Source: Melampsora larici-populina 98AG31 (taxonomy: Eukaryota; Basidiomycota; Pucciniomycetes; Pucciniales; Melampsoraceae). Taken from it: a stretch of 64,000 nucleotides of DNA. Of this stretch, positions 18,096 through 31,352 are shown in pieces. The notes beneath the pieces are model-generated. The model made no database searches. It saw nothing but the letters and a program-made list of their open reading frames with translations, and was not told the origin of the DNA. The DNA lies in assembly GCF_000204055.1 (NCBI RefSeq), contig NW_006768787.1, positions 274,230 to 338,229 on the forward strand, written 5' to 3'. Within the stretch, counting starts at the first letter, position 1; each line of letters starts with the position of its first letter. The position numbers and the translations under genes were made by a program.

Positions 18096-21000
18096 TTATG
18101 TTCTTGACGGACCAGCCACTGGTGTATCCCCTTGCGTATTTCTTCGAGTATACTTTCGTTTTTTGTTTGTTTGGCCACTCTCCTTTGCTGTCTCTCTCTC
18201 TTTTGCTTTTTGATTGTTCTTTTCTTTTTTTTCCTTAGCTTGTTTCAACGTGGCTTCCCATTTCGTGATTCCAGTCTGCAAGGCGGTTTTCCACTCTTCA
18301 GGGGTTACTTCAGGAAAATCAAGATGTGCCCAAGTTCGATGGAGCTCCGCCGAATGAAATGCGGCTGAGTTGAGGACAAATGACGAGGTTTCTTCATGAA
18401 CAACCATATGGTCCTTTTTCGTTGAAACTCGCCTTTCGATCATGATTGGCCGGCACTTTCGAACAACACAGCCGCTTTTGTGGCAGTTGTGTTGTACATT
18501 GAGTAAACCCTCGACTTCCTGATGAACGGTTTGCGTAAGAGAGATCATCAGAGAAGAACGATTCTGAGAGTACCATCATATCGAAAACCAAGCGTACCAC
18601 TGGATTGATCCAGACAACATGGGTTGTCTCTTCAATTTCACGCATACCGTATAACTCACTGACTTGTCCAGTCTTGCACCTGGTTACTTCGATCTTGCAT
18701 TGCTGAGGTCCACATCCATCTGCTTTCCAGATTCTCTTGACCCGTCCAATGATTTTGCCTGTTGTAGAAATGTTGACGAAATATCTCGATTCAACCTGTG
18801 CAAATCAGAAAATCATTAATGAAAAGCCTATTGCCACAAAGGAAACAATTGCTCACCGAGAGGAAGTCATCTGGCTTGATGATTTCGCCATTCTTGAGGG
18901 TAAAAGAGTCTAAAACCTTCCATTTCTTTGATGTGTAGGCATCCATGATCTCATTCGGAATGAGGGTTTCCGGATTTGACGGCTGCACTTCATTCGATTC
19001 TATAGGATTGGGAGTAACATCAGCTTGCATACAAAAAACTTATTGTGTGTGAGAGTACTCACTTCCCGGTTTGAAATCCCCTTGCGTGTTCCAAGACGAA
19101 TTATACCCTAGAGCCTTCTGAAGTAAGACATTTGTTCTGAATAATTCGGTGACTTTGGGGCTTGCTTTGATATAAGTGTGGAGATGGCTGTCGTAATTGC
19201 GGCATCCCGCCAATATTGATCGGATGAGGCGGTGGTTATTGAAAGAGTTTGCTATATCTCTTCCAGGACTCAGATGATTCGAATGAATGGAAGAATTACG
19301 AGTATTTCCATTAAATGCTTCAAAGTTTTCAGTGGCGAAAAGACAAGCTGGCCCAAATCGCCGAATAGCGTCGCAAATATGTATCAGCATGTGAAATTTG
19401 GGTTTATTGCACCATTGTGCAGAAAGCTGTACTATTGATCGCAGAAATAAAAAAACGTGAATCTGCAGTTGCTTGAGATAAGATTCCATGTTTGTGATTT
19501 CGGTCTGGAAGATGTAGGGCGCCAGATGAGCAAGACAAGTCCATGCCTCGCGTTCGTGATCTGATAAAGAGCACTGAAAGAAGATAAAAGGTGCTGCTTG
19601 GAGCACAGTTCGAAATTCCTTCCCAGTTAGACTAAGAAAATGATTAATCATTGACTTAGGTTGAATGGGAGGTATCTTCAAACCAGAAGTGTTGAAGGAT
19701 CGCCACCGACCCCATATATCATTTTTCTCACGAGCAGAAGAATTTTGCATTTGGTGGCGCATTAGGTATTTTGCAATACCTAACAACAGAACGTGTAAGA
19801 TCTCCACCGGAGTATCTCGATGTCCATCGAAGCCTGGAAGGATTCAACCCAAGTCTGTCAGTACGAACAAGAAAGATTGAGAAGAATAGAAGGTGTTCAA
19901 CTCACCTTTCAAGCGTAAAAAGGGATTGAAAAGGCGCTCTCCAAATTTTCTGTTGAGCTCATTGCACATCTCAACCACTTCATCACTTGCCAGCTCTGGA
20001 TCTCGGTGGAAATCTTGTACCTCTTTGACAAAAGGTCCATTTACTGCATCCCGCAGACCCAGACGTGACGACTCAGTCTCGAATGCCCGAAAAGTTCCTG
20101 GACGCTGAGCTAGATCCCAAAGGTCCTTTGTGCCCGATTGGGTTGTTGCCCAGTTGCGCGTAGGAAGGGAGAACTTCCGTCCGTTTTCGTCCACACCAAC
20201 GAAGTTACTGACGTACTTTGCCTTTTTCTTTTCGGCTAGATTTTGGACTTTGAGGTCACAGACACGGCACGGAGACAGCGATACGGTTGGGTTCATTGTG
20301 TTGGACACCTCTGCATGCATCGGCGAGTCACCTAAATGACAAAGTACCGCCGTCATCACCAAAACCTCTTTTTCGGTCCGGTGATCGTAGGCCACAAAGC
20401 CATTGGTGGCTAGCTCATTGATTTCGTCAATCAATGGGTCAGCTAACTCTAAAGCACCGGCGGTGTTCGATGTTGTCAAAAAATGGCAGTTGTATTCCTG
20501 ATTTGAGAGTTTGGGAGGTAATCCGGCTAACGTGAAGTAAAAGGCCATATGTTTATTCCACCTCTTTGATATGTTTCCTGAGAGGTCGTCGCAATACAAC
20601 ACGAGTGGCATGTGTCGAATGAGCTTTCCATTTGCCTTTTGACGCCAAGGATTCTGTAAAGGCAATGCCAAGTAATTTTCGCCACTGACTTTCTCGTATA
20701 TTGAATCACCACATAAGCTCTTCATTAATAAATTATCGCGTAACTCAATGGTGTCAAATGTTTTCCAAAATTCCTTGACATTGAACGACCTTAAGGCTGG
20801 AGAATTAAAGTCCGAGACAGACTCGAAATGTACTCGACATCGCACACGACCTTCAGCATCCTTGGAGTAAGTTTGATTGGAAGCGACACATCGGGCGAAG
20901 GTCTCATCTCCTTCTTGATAAAAAAAAATTGGAATGACAAGCCGCTTGGAGTTTAATTGAACCGGTTCATATAGATAAAAATGACCGCGGGGTGAATCAA

Positions 21001-21908
21001 CCATCTGAACACGTAGATCTCGGTCCAGCTCCTCTCTCCACTTTCTGGACTGTGCTAAGCGATTGATTTTTGTGGTCGAGCTTGGTAATTCGGGCATAAA
21101 ATGAAGGTGATCGGCGACGTAAGGGTTACTGAGTTCTTGGGATAGTATTTGTTGAACTTTAAGCGAAAAGCAAGGTTTATTCAATGGACTCATAGCCTCG
21201 GAGACGTCGAAGCCGTAAAGTTTCTTCAGCTTGTTGCGGCAGTTCCGAAGAGATTTGTATCCAGGGAGTTTGACGCCCAAGAGACCAACAAAAGAACGGA
21301 TCCGTTCATATTGACATACTGATGAGGTCGTCCTACTCGTTCCCAGAATCAATAGTCCAACAAGTTGCTCCAAGCTGGTGAAAGGGGCCCAGGTTGATCC
21401 ATCACCGTCTGTGTCATTCAAATCCAATTCTTCTTCTTCTTCTTCGTCCATATCAGCTTCATCACCTTGTCAGAACGATTGGCTGAGAGATCATCGTCGT
21501 CGACACTGTTGAGGCTGATGATTTCTGGATCAAACGCAGCGGTGTGGTTTCGAGTCCACAGATCAAGGAGAGTTTGTGGACGACGTAGATCCTCATCGTT
21601 GGTGTCGGAGTCTATGATGGGAGTTGTGATCATTGTATCATCGACTTCTTGGACTTCGTCACTTTCATCACCTGATTCGGGTGGATGTTGGTCTGAGTCG
21701 GGTGGGGGCGGTGTTAAATTAATTCGAACAGGTTCGATGGGTGCAGGGATGTTTCTTTGAGCTTCTTCCCATCGTGCGAGATGGGTCAAATGTGATTGGT
21801 TTTGACAGTGTCGTCGAATAGAGCCAACTTTCAATGACCGCAGTCCATCACAAGCAAGACACGAATAATCTTTGCCGGAACCCGATTGATGGTCTGCCTC
21901 CTTGAAGC
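18096..21908 (-). pseudogene. Large transposase-like protein with N-terminal zinc finger (Plavaka/KDZ-like), frameshifted
   Basis: Minus-strand pieces 21908-19906, 19833-19063, 19023-18857, 18795-18598 and 18563-18096. The N terminus has a C2H2-like finger (CLACDG...HCQNQSH) and an acidic linker. The core has MPLVLYCDDLSGN, FTLAGLPP, LGDSPMHAEVS, CRVCDL, PVEILHVLLLGIAKYL, KPKFHMLIH and ATENFEAFNGNTRNSSIHSN, a layout typical of big basidiomycete DNA-transposon proteins. D of CDD, D of GDS and E of TENFE are the likely catalytic acids (inference). A one-base frame change near 21465 separates finger and core. The intron at 18564-18597 would be only 34 bases, so it may hide a second lesion. The first exon is unresolved. 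No TIRs found. Plavaka against KDZ is undecided. Confidence 0.65.
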
Positions 21909-24684
21909 CTGATGTAACGCACAGCACATGATCAGCTCAGCTTGGATCGACTTTCATTCAAAAGGATGAAGAATCACAATCGGGTACGCCCGGTGGGTTG
22001 ACCATGTTATCAAGCCGGTTCTTGAGGAAGTAGATGACGATGAGATGGAAGACGATGAGATGGAACAACATTGAGATCGACCAATGTTTCTCCTTTGAAC
22101 AATCAAAGGGTGTTCATTGGGATCAAGAGTCAAAAATCGTAAGGTTGAAAAATTACAAGGTTGGCTTGTGTTCCTCCTTTGATTAAAGGGTAACGAGACA
22201 CTTCCTTCATTAAGGGCAAGTCTCGCGGTGTGTAATCCGTTTGAAGGGAAGGCAATCGCAACAACCGTTCTTTTGACATCGGTTTTGCTGTTGTTAAACT
22301 GAATGCAGCTGTGCAACCACTTGATCAGCTGTCAAACAACCGCATTCAGTCAAACGACGGCGAAGCCGATGTAAGCCCCGAGCCCCAACCCTCAGCCAAC
22401 TGGGCTTCAACGGTGAATTCTCACAACCCCCCAAAAACGGTTTGTCAACTTTTACAGGGCTCGTGGTGTACACTAAAGGGCCAAAGATCTTGTAGCACTG
22501 GGACACTGTGTAGTATATCTGAAAGTGGACTATGTAGAAAGAAGACTGGCTGTAGAGTAACATGGTGTTTTTCATGGACAAGAATTTATGACATTGTGTA
22601 ATGAGAGGCCTTGGTCAACAAGGTACATGAGAGTTATAGAATATCTGGTGGGTTCAATATCAAGATTGTGTTTCAGTCATTCTATGGAAATGGAGACTTT
22701 TTGCTTGCTTCTAGGAAAAACATGGTGGATGCTACTGCTTCTGGGAATCTTGATCTTCAACTTCCTTGTAGATGAGCTCTTGTTTTGTGGTGCATGATAG
22801 TCTTGATATAGAACCTGGAAAGCCCCTAATTCAATACAAACCACATCAATTAGGGGTTGAGATTTTGGCTATATTACAAAAAATGGTATCAAAGGCAACA
22901 AACAGCATGTCACTGATGGAATAGGTTTTGAAACTGCCCAAATAAACTTCCACACCATTCTATATTATCAAGAAGATTAGTATCAAAGGGCTCAAAAAGT
23001 TTGTCTTTGTGGTATGAATCAATGGACTTTTGCTGGAATTACATCAGATGTTTGGGGCTTTGTGGGGTTCTGTCTTGATGTACATTATCAACCAGTGTGT
23101 GAAGCATCATTAAACTGCATGAAACTAAAATTGAAAAAGGTTTGATTGAGGGGCTGTGGTGAAGGGGTAGCAGTGTTGTGTTGCATTGAACCTCCATTTG
23201 ATGTACATAGGTGGCTTGCGCATGGTGGTTATATTGAGCTGAATTCTTTGTCAAGGACAATCTCAAGCCTAGCTGCCTTACTAAATTTTTACCACCAAAC
23301 TCATAAGTCAAAGGGTTGAGTAAATTGAATTAGGTGTAATGTTTGTTCACTATAGTAATAATCCTTCTAAGCCATTGAAATGACATACCTACTTGCACAA
23401 AATGCCCCAAGCCCTGAATGATTTTCACCAAGCATTGAAGGGTGATTGCTTAAAAGCATACTTTGATGTCAATTCCTCGTCAATGGATACTGAACAAGAT
23501 ATCTCTGCAAACATAGTACTAGCAGCATGCAGTCACCAGAACCTAAACTTTTGCCTTTGATATTGCTGGAGGTTGAGTCAGAGTTCAGTATGAGCTAAAG
23601 ACAACTAGCATTGATTGTGATTGATACCTCTCTGCACTACTCCGCCCATTTTTTGATTACCTTAGTCAGCAGGGTTTTCAGATGCTGCATGACCAGAGAA
23701 GAGATAGCTGTATGGAGAGAAAATGTACATGTAGGAGCCCCACACCTGAAGGTGTTGGCCTTGATTAGTAAAGGATTTCAGTGTGACTCCTGAGTATATT
23801 TGAACCATGGATTCTCCTTTACTCTTGGTGTACTCTTGCATGAGGAAATGTAGTGGTTTTACAAACCAGGGCTTGAGACAACATCAAACTGCAAAAGGGT
23901 TCTGTGAGTTTGTGTCGGGTTTCAACTTCCCAGACTTTAGCGTAGAAACTTGTAAAATCTGAATATTTACACATACGCGCATCCTTTGGATAAATCAATC
24001 AATGGACTTCGCCAATAGTGTTTGACCAGGTCAATCATGATCTCTGCTCGGCCGTGACGGAGATTACTTGGAGTTAGTGGTCTTGTTTGCAATTTTGATG
24101 GCTGATTACGTACCAAACCTAGGTTTCAGGCGAACGCTGAAAATGACAGAAGACCCCCAGGTTGAGACAGGCAAAAGTTCAATGTAATAGTACTCATAAA
24201 TCAAACAATGTGGCCTCTCAAGGAAAAAGGTCATTCATCAGTTTCGGATGGGGACAAGAACGGAAAGGGAGAGACGCGGGTTTCCCCTTGAAACCCACCT
24301 GCTGCTTGAGGCAAAACTGATGAGCAATCAAGGAATGTACCTAATTATAATTTGATCTCACGGAAGAGAAACGGGGTAGAGCTAAATGATGCAAAGCAAA
24401 GACACACAATGACAACAGTGAAAAGGTAAAAGACAATGTATCATCAGATCAAGTAAATCTGTTTTAAGGAGCACACAATGTAGACGACAAGGATAATATT
24501 GATACGTTTAAAGTCGAGTGAAAAATATGAAAGATTCGATTAGAATATACATCTCACTGAGTAGAAATTAGACCTGTGTGTCAGTATTTTAGTCTCATCC
24601 CTTTATTTTTTTGTTGACCGAGAGATAAAAAAAAGTTCGAAGCCAATTCATACAAACAAGTTGAAACATAAAAGGAAATGAAAA
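21909..24684. other. Long intergenic stretch, no supported gene
   Basis: AT-rich, with only short open frames in unrelated phases. The 5' exon of the transposase-like gene at 18096-21908 probably lies near 21.9-22.3 kb but could not be placed. Nothing else is recognised. Confidence 0.35.
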
Positions 24685-27175
24685 CTAGTAACCTGTTCCT
24701 TCGTCGTCAATTTTAAGAGTGAAATAGCTGTGTTTCAAGGCTTCTCTGACAGTGATTCGCTTGTGCGGCTCCCACTCTAATAATTTACTAAGCAAATCCT
24801 TGAAACGTGCATTGACGATGGATGTTTGCGGGATGATATCCTGTAAGGAACACGCAGGGAGTGAGCAAATATGACGCGAAAGAAACGCAATGCCTGTTGG
24901 ATGAAGAGGCCCGACGAACCTCCAGACGCTTCATCGCACGGACAAACTTTTTACTCTGGCGCGAGGTGCTGGGCTGAGGGTAGTCCAAGCAATAGTCTTC
25001 TGTGATCCACTCAGGACGGTTCCTCCTGGGAACGATTCAACCGTTTTAGCCTCATTATTTAGAAGAAAAGGTGAGGTGACAAAAGACTTACGCTGCTTTC
25101 CTGACCAAAGAGTCAGGCATGCTCCCGAAAACAGCCTCCATCATTGCAAGATGTTCTAGGTTCTCGTGGGTTTGAAAGAGCGCTTCACCAGTGAAGAATT
25201 CTATGAGAATGCAGCCAATGGACCAGACATCGCATGGGTACGACCAGGGCATGTCTAAAACAAAAAAAGGTGGTCAGATATGTACATCTCATAACAAAAC
25301 AACTAGATAGCTCACTTAAAATGATTTCAGGCGCGCGGTAGTGGCGGGTGGAGACAACAGCTGCGTGGTACTCATCCTCAAAAGTAGCACTGCCAAAGTC
25401 GATGAGACGGATGTCCGACGAGTGCAAAACTTTCTTTGATGACTTGCCATTTCCTTTTGGATGCTGAAAGCGATACATGGATTAGCACTCTAACAGCATG
25501 CAAGAAAAAATGGTATTTGACAAACTCTGGTAGAGAGCACAGATGCTGAAGCATCAACCAAGAGGATATTTTCAGGCTTTAGGTCCGTATGCACAAGTCT
25601 CAACTCATGTAGAACTAAGAGGGGCAAAAGATGTCAATGGAAACGTCATCAAAAATGATAGAAGAGTGGACTGACAAGCAACACTCGATAATAATTGTTT
25701 GGCAAAACTTTGGATATGACTAAGAGGAAATGGACTGTATTGATTGTCTTTCAAGAAGTCGAAGACCGATTGTGAGAGCAGCTCGGAGACGATGCATATG
25801 TGGTTTCGATGATCGAAATAGTCTAATAGGTGAATACATTTACTGAAGAATGTTACACTGCTCAGTTTGTTGCAATCATCAAGATAGAGTTTTTCATAGA
25901 CAACAGAAAGACACATACTTGACATTCTCTGGATCTCGTTCCCTCAGGAGGTTGAGTACCTTAATTTCAATCTTGCTGGCATCGCGGTCTGTACAATGAT
26001 TTAAAAAAGTAAGCTAGACAGCAGGTGTGGATAGGCTGAAGGGCAAACCACTTGCATTTTTGCACGGCTCGGATTACCTTGACCGCGACTTCTCTCCTTC
26101 GACCGGAGCGATCAAGTCCAGAGTGAAGATCAATAGCCTGTACCACCTTTCCGAATGTTCCTTGGCCCAGAAGTTTCACCACTTGGTCTAGATCAAAGAT
26201 ACATGAGCAATGTGTCAATTTGGCTAGGGAAAAGAGAGACCCACACCGATGGTCACCAAGCACGTCGTCGGGCCGAACGATGTAGTGCCCCTCCTTGTCA
26301 TCTATCGGTAGTTTCTCTTGTTCGCGACGTTTACGCTCACGCTCCTCTTCCCGCTGCTGATAAGATAAGGAGATCGTTAGACTAGGGGCATCATATGCAG
26401 ATGAAAGGTTAGAAATCACTTACTTGTTGACCAGATGAGTATGAATCATATTTTCGTTTCCCTTTCGTGGGTTTGGAGTCCGGGTATCCGCTGGGCACGT
26501 AGTACGCTGAATGGGCGGGGGAATCATAGGTGGGGCGATGTGAAGAAGTGGTCTTGCTGCTCTTACTCCCCGCGATGTGAACTAACGTTTCAAAGTCAAC
26601 CGAGCTGCCAAGACCTGAAATTCAATTTGCGGCTTACCATCATTCCGTGACAAACCATTGGATCTGGATGGACCTGCATGCGGAGCTACGTAGAGTAAAG
26701 AAGTAGACAAGGTCAGTGAGCATCCGCGAGATGAGTGGGGCGAGCTGGTTGACCACAAGACGGGCCAGAGCAGACACATGGAATGGAGAACAAGTAACCC
26801 AGACAAAAAGACGCATATATAGCGCTTTTTCGTTAAGGAGTGCTTAGATATCGACCCGCTTAAGGGCATTCAAATTATGCTTTGCTTCTTCCAGAGAGAC
26901 CGAGATGCAGAAAAATGGAAGAAAGCGAGATAAAGTAATAGGGAAATGAAAACCAAAAACAAGGAGACGAGCTTACCAGGACTAGGGGTATCAGCGAGAA
27001 TAACGATTTCTTTCTGTTGTCCGCTTGTCTTATCGACAAAGGTGTCCAGCTTCCAATTGCCTCGAGCCGAGGCGGTCTTTGGTAAAGGTCGGTAATGACT
27101 TCGAGAAGAATAAGTAGATTGATTCATGTTTTTTGGCTGATCGCGAGGTAAATGTCGTTGGGCGATGGTAGACAT
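24685..27175 (-). CDS. LAMMER (CLK/Lkh1/Kns1-type) dual-specificity protein kinase
   Basis: Twelve minus-strand exons: 27175-26977, 26685-26638, 26581-26424, 26356-26245, 26187-26056, 25988-25919, 25842-25676, 25614-25526, 25463-25316, 25254-25092, 25025-24920, 24840-24685; total 1,548 bases, 515 aa, phases consistent. After a ~180-residue N-terminal region come [12 protein letters not shown], the P-loop [29 protein letters not shown] (LAMMER-type catalytic loop), [31 protein letters not shown] and the signature EHLAMMEAV. This family phosphorylates SR-type splicing factors and acts in growth and stress control. The last signature residue is Ala where Arg is usual. The intron 26055-25989 has a GC donor (AAAT|GCAAGT), needed to keep the conserved QKYRDAS. 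Confidence 0.93.
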
Positions 27176-28772
27176 GTGAGAAAATCAAAAGACAAAGAGT
27201 TCAGGGGGTGCAAAAAAGACCAGCAGGAACGACTTGAATCCCCAGAAGAGGAGTCGAGGTGAAAGGCGACGACGCTGATGATCAGGCAGGAGAGGAGTGA
27301 GAGTGAAGGTTAACTGGGCCAAGATGGAGAGAGCAGAGCTGAGGAGAGACAAGTCGAAGCTGTATGTATGTCAGTATGTTTATGTATGGCACAAAAAAGG
27401 TTGTTTTCTGACTATCGCCCCCAAAATTACAACTTAAACTGGGGATTTGATCTGTATTTCAAATTCACCTGACTAAACGACCGAAATAAATACGTTTGCT
27501 ATGTAGGTCGAATGCTGTGAAGTACTTTACCATCACAACGAACGACTTTATCTCAATCGTAGGGTGTCATCAAGGAGGGATGGACTTACTCGTCACAATT
27601 TGTCACATTAGGTCACGCAGTGAGAACTGTAAAGAATTTCAACGAGATGGCGAGCTGAAGTTTGAAGACTCAAGAGGTATGTTCGTTAGCGAGGCAATCA
27701 ATCCAAGAGGGGCAAAGGGGAATCAAGGGTTTAAGGCTCCACATGACGGGCTGTTTGGACACGCAAGTCTCAAGTCATGCACAGCTGTGCATGAGGGGGA
27801 TAGTATAGATGTACCACATTTTATTACAATCAAAGAATTCCCTCTGGCAGCGGCCCTTTCCATACTTTTGACAAAACCATCATAGGATCAAACCAGCAAA
27901 CCTAAAGAAATGGTACAGACTGCTGATCTTTTTGAATGAGTATAGTCAAACATGTTACCACCAATGGAAATCCTGACATAAACCTAATCATCAGCAGAAA
28001 CTAAATAGCAAAAGAGTTGAGGTCTAAAGGAGAAGTTGTTCATGAAAGGACAGATGGGAGGGATGCTCCATCCAGGTCAAAATTTAAAGAGACAGAATGG
28101 CAGATTTCCTCAGATACATATTCTGACCTCCAGTCATGGCTTTGAAGCTGACCCTCTTCCCTTATACTCATGCTGCTCAAAAATTAGACCCACGTCAATC
28201 TCTGAAGAAAGCCACATCACCTTCATTGTTTTATCAATCATACTATTGAATCATTCATCCCAGATACCAGAAACTTGGCCTGGCAAAGGTGTGTCTTGGG
28301 TGTCTATGTAATGTGCTGCCTCTTTGCACCCTTTGATGAACTTTTCAAACCTTGAAATAGGCATCAATCATAGCACACATCAAGGATAAGCTTAAGGAAA
28401 GAAGTACATATCTCTGCATGGGTTTTTGAGAAACCCCCAGCACCGTCACTCTGGTGTTAATTGCATCATGGCAGCTATGACATTTTCTGATTGTTGTCCA
28501 CCCTGAAGGAAATTTGTACACCCACCCACTTTCAAAAAGCCACTCAAAGCTATAGGAGCAGCAGATACCTCATACCATGCTCGCAGACAGTATGATCACC
28601 AATTCAAAACATGTTTGATGTGTAATGCAGTCAATGGGAGGTGAGCAACACTTGTTTGATGCATGTATTCCAAAGCTTAGGCATGCTTAATAAAAGATAC
28701 TTTGAAAGAGAAAGTTTTCCAGCTTTCCCTGCACCATAATTATTTTGTACACACATCCCATTTGTGGTTCCA
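27176..28772. other. Intergenic, no supported gene
   Basis: Includes the kinase promoter side. A 129-codon open frame at 27496-27885 shows no motif and is treated as chance. From about 28600 the sequence resembles the upstream regions of the two secreted-protein genes. Confidence 0.35.
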
Positions 28773-29062
28773 ATGCAGATTCTTCCACTTCTTCTTGTTA
28801 CACTTTTTTTCCCTTTAAGACATGTTCAGGACTTGAGCTGACACAAGAAGATAAAAACAATTTCAGATACTTATCAGACATAGATCCTTGCATTGAATCT
28901 ATTTCCTTTGATGATCCTGAATTTGAGGACTTGGGCAGCAATGTTTTGGACATGCACCATTACAGCCAATGGAAAATGTACATAGGAATCAATGTGGGTA
29001 CAATGGTCTTGGACAACCAAGTCTTAGAGAAATGTATGATGGTCAACCATAATTGATCAAAG
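28773..29062 (+). pseudogene. 5' fragment of the large secreted protein family
   Basis: From ATGCAGATTCTTCCACTTC the sequence aligns with the starts of the genes at 31353 and 36352: a signal-peptide-like stretch, then CSGLEL, FRYLSDID and positions matching the IYTDYDWYNDL region of the intact copies. A frame change lies inside the signal-peptide stretch, and similarity stops near 29062, so only about 95 codons remain. The upstream ~170 bases, including TCAAAACATGTTTGATGTG, are shared with both intact copies. This is the oldest or most decayed member of the array. Confidence 0.75.
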
Positions 29063-31352
29063 TCTACATATTTCTCTACCTCATGGCCCCAAAATATAAA
29101 AACCTGAGAAAATATATAAATACCTTATGTCTAGATTTCACAGACATTTACAAATAATAACTATTATTGAAGGCAACAAGTACCCTTTAAAACCCTAAGA
29201 ATAGGAATACAATACCAACAGTAAGTAAAGACTACACAGGTTTTTTTACAAATTTCAAACAGCTAGTCCCAAAAGGGCAGAGCCCTAATGATATTCCAAA
29301 GACAATCACAAAAAACACCAAAACGACAACAAGAAATGTGACTCCTCCATTACTGCTGACCCAAAAGGGAATGGAGCCCCATGACCTAATACCAACCATA
29401 GGTGACAATCTCAAGGTACCACATCACAACCACGAGTCAGCTGCAAGACTTGCAAAGGTATAAGAGGAAGGGTATTCTCAGAAGAAACAGAGGAGGACTG
29501 ACATTCTTTCAACCCCCCTTGTGAGCTTCAATTTTTTGATCCGGGAAACCTTTCTACTTTAAATATTGCCCAGCTAGTATAGTACTTCTTGTGCTTTGTT
29601 AGTTCTACTCCTTAAAAGAAAGAACCCTGCTGGATTAGTGGCCCATATTGAAGTGTCTTCCTTCTTGGGAAATTAAACTTACCATTGTGGTCTCTTCCTC
29701 TTTAATTTCAATGCAGTAAAGATGTCATCCAGTTAAGAAACAAGATTGACTCTTATTAACTTCTCAAAGTAAACATTTAATAAATTCTGGTTAGTAAATC
29801 ACCTTGGTCTAGATACCACTGTTATAACAGTGTATAGCTGATTAGATCCCTGTTGTTTTTGAACTCAGTCCTCCCTAAATACATCAGCCTTTGAGAGTAA
29901 CCACCTTTTCCTAGAGCTACACCAGCTCTCAACTGTGACACCCTGCAGTAGGCTGTGGTCAGTGCTCATAGTTTGTTATTGACTTGTCAGCTCAAAATCA
30001 GCATAACCCATCCCAGTCTACCTATCCTGAGCTCATAGATTAGCCTTAGGACATACAGAATTCTTATCCCACGTAACCAGAAGGATCTTTGTCAGAACCT
30101 CTAGGTTGGTGAAGGCTAGACCACTTACCCTCTATAATAAGCGCCACCCTGACAGTAATATGGCTTAATTTTTTTCATGATACATGCTACTGATGCCAAC
30201 CATTATTCCTGTTTAATAGGCCCCTCATGATGATTTACTACCTGATACAAAATCCATCAAGACTCAGATGACGGCCTCACATATTTTCAGAAAGGAAGGA
30301 GGACAAAGTTACTTGTGAACACCAAGGAAGAAGAAGAGGGGCCGGACTATACCCCTGTGGTAGACTATTTTGAAATACCTGAACAAACAATTAAAGATGT
30401 AGGCATTCCTTTTTTGTTTTATCCTCACTCTTGTTGTTAAAATACTGATCTCTGGATTATCACTTAATAGAAGGAACAAACTCACATCCCCCAATCACAA
30501 GTCACTGGCAGGCCAGTCCCCAGAGACTTGTTGTAGACAGAGGTAGAATTATTCATTGGAAGAGATGGATCATCAGAGAAGTTGATGATGGGTGTTTGTG
30601 AAATCATTTCAGCACATATACTCAGCACCATGTGTGTGGGATGCAGAGGAATAGAGGGATCATTTGACTTGGTGAAACTACAAGAAATAGGATCACCTGA
30701 ACCAGAACAATGAAAGTCTTGCAGTAGAAGGAGTGTGAATTTGTGTACTGGCAAAATTGGGCTTTTCATATATTATTAAAAGCTTGAAGTTGTGAAGCAG
30801 AAAAGCACACAGAATTTTCCAAGCAAACCAGGAACATCTAAGATCTTGGAAGTTGTGGCCAAAATGATCAAGAAATCAGTGATCTTTGTCAACTTATGAG
30901 ATCAGGCTGCATCTGTGACAGCAATACATAACAAGGAACTTGAGGTGAGTTTCATAGAGACTATATGTGTCCATAACAAGTCAGGGTGCTTTGTGTTTCG
31001 ATAGGGCTGTTGGTAAAAAATAAAACATACCTGTTAAAATCAGGTCTAGCATTGGGCTTTGCAGAGAATAGGTGGACGGATTGAAAAAATGGTATGTATG
31101 TTAGAGAGGATGGTATAATGACTAATGTAAAACCATGATTGAAACAATACCCCAGAACATTCTGAAACACTGAATTACACATTCAAAACATGTTTGATGT
31201 GTGATTCACTCAATATGGGAAAGATAACAGTCTTGTACCTGTGATCCATACAATAAGGCTTTCTTGATAAGAGTGGATTTGTGGGAGAAAGGTTTCCATT
31301 TTCCCCTCATCTGAACCCTAGTTATTCACATATTTACATCACATTCTTGATT
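29063..31352. other. Intergenic; promoter-proximal part conserved among array members
   Basis: No gene is supported. The last ~170 bases (from about 31186) resemble the regions ahead of the gene at 36352 and the fragment at 28773, so the duplicated unit included upstream sequence. Confidence 0.4.

Noticed and set aside
22311..23311. Short frames of 90-96 codons
   Set aside because: No motif, no splicing support, and AT-rich context without codon structure.
27496..27885. 129-codon plus-strand frame
   Set aside because: No recognisable domain, no partner exon, and lies in the kinase upstream region.
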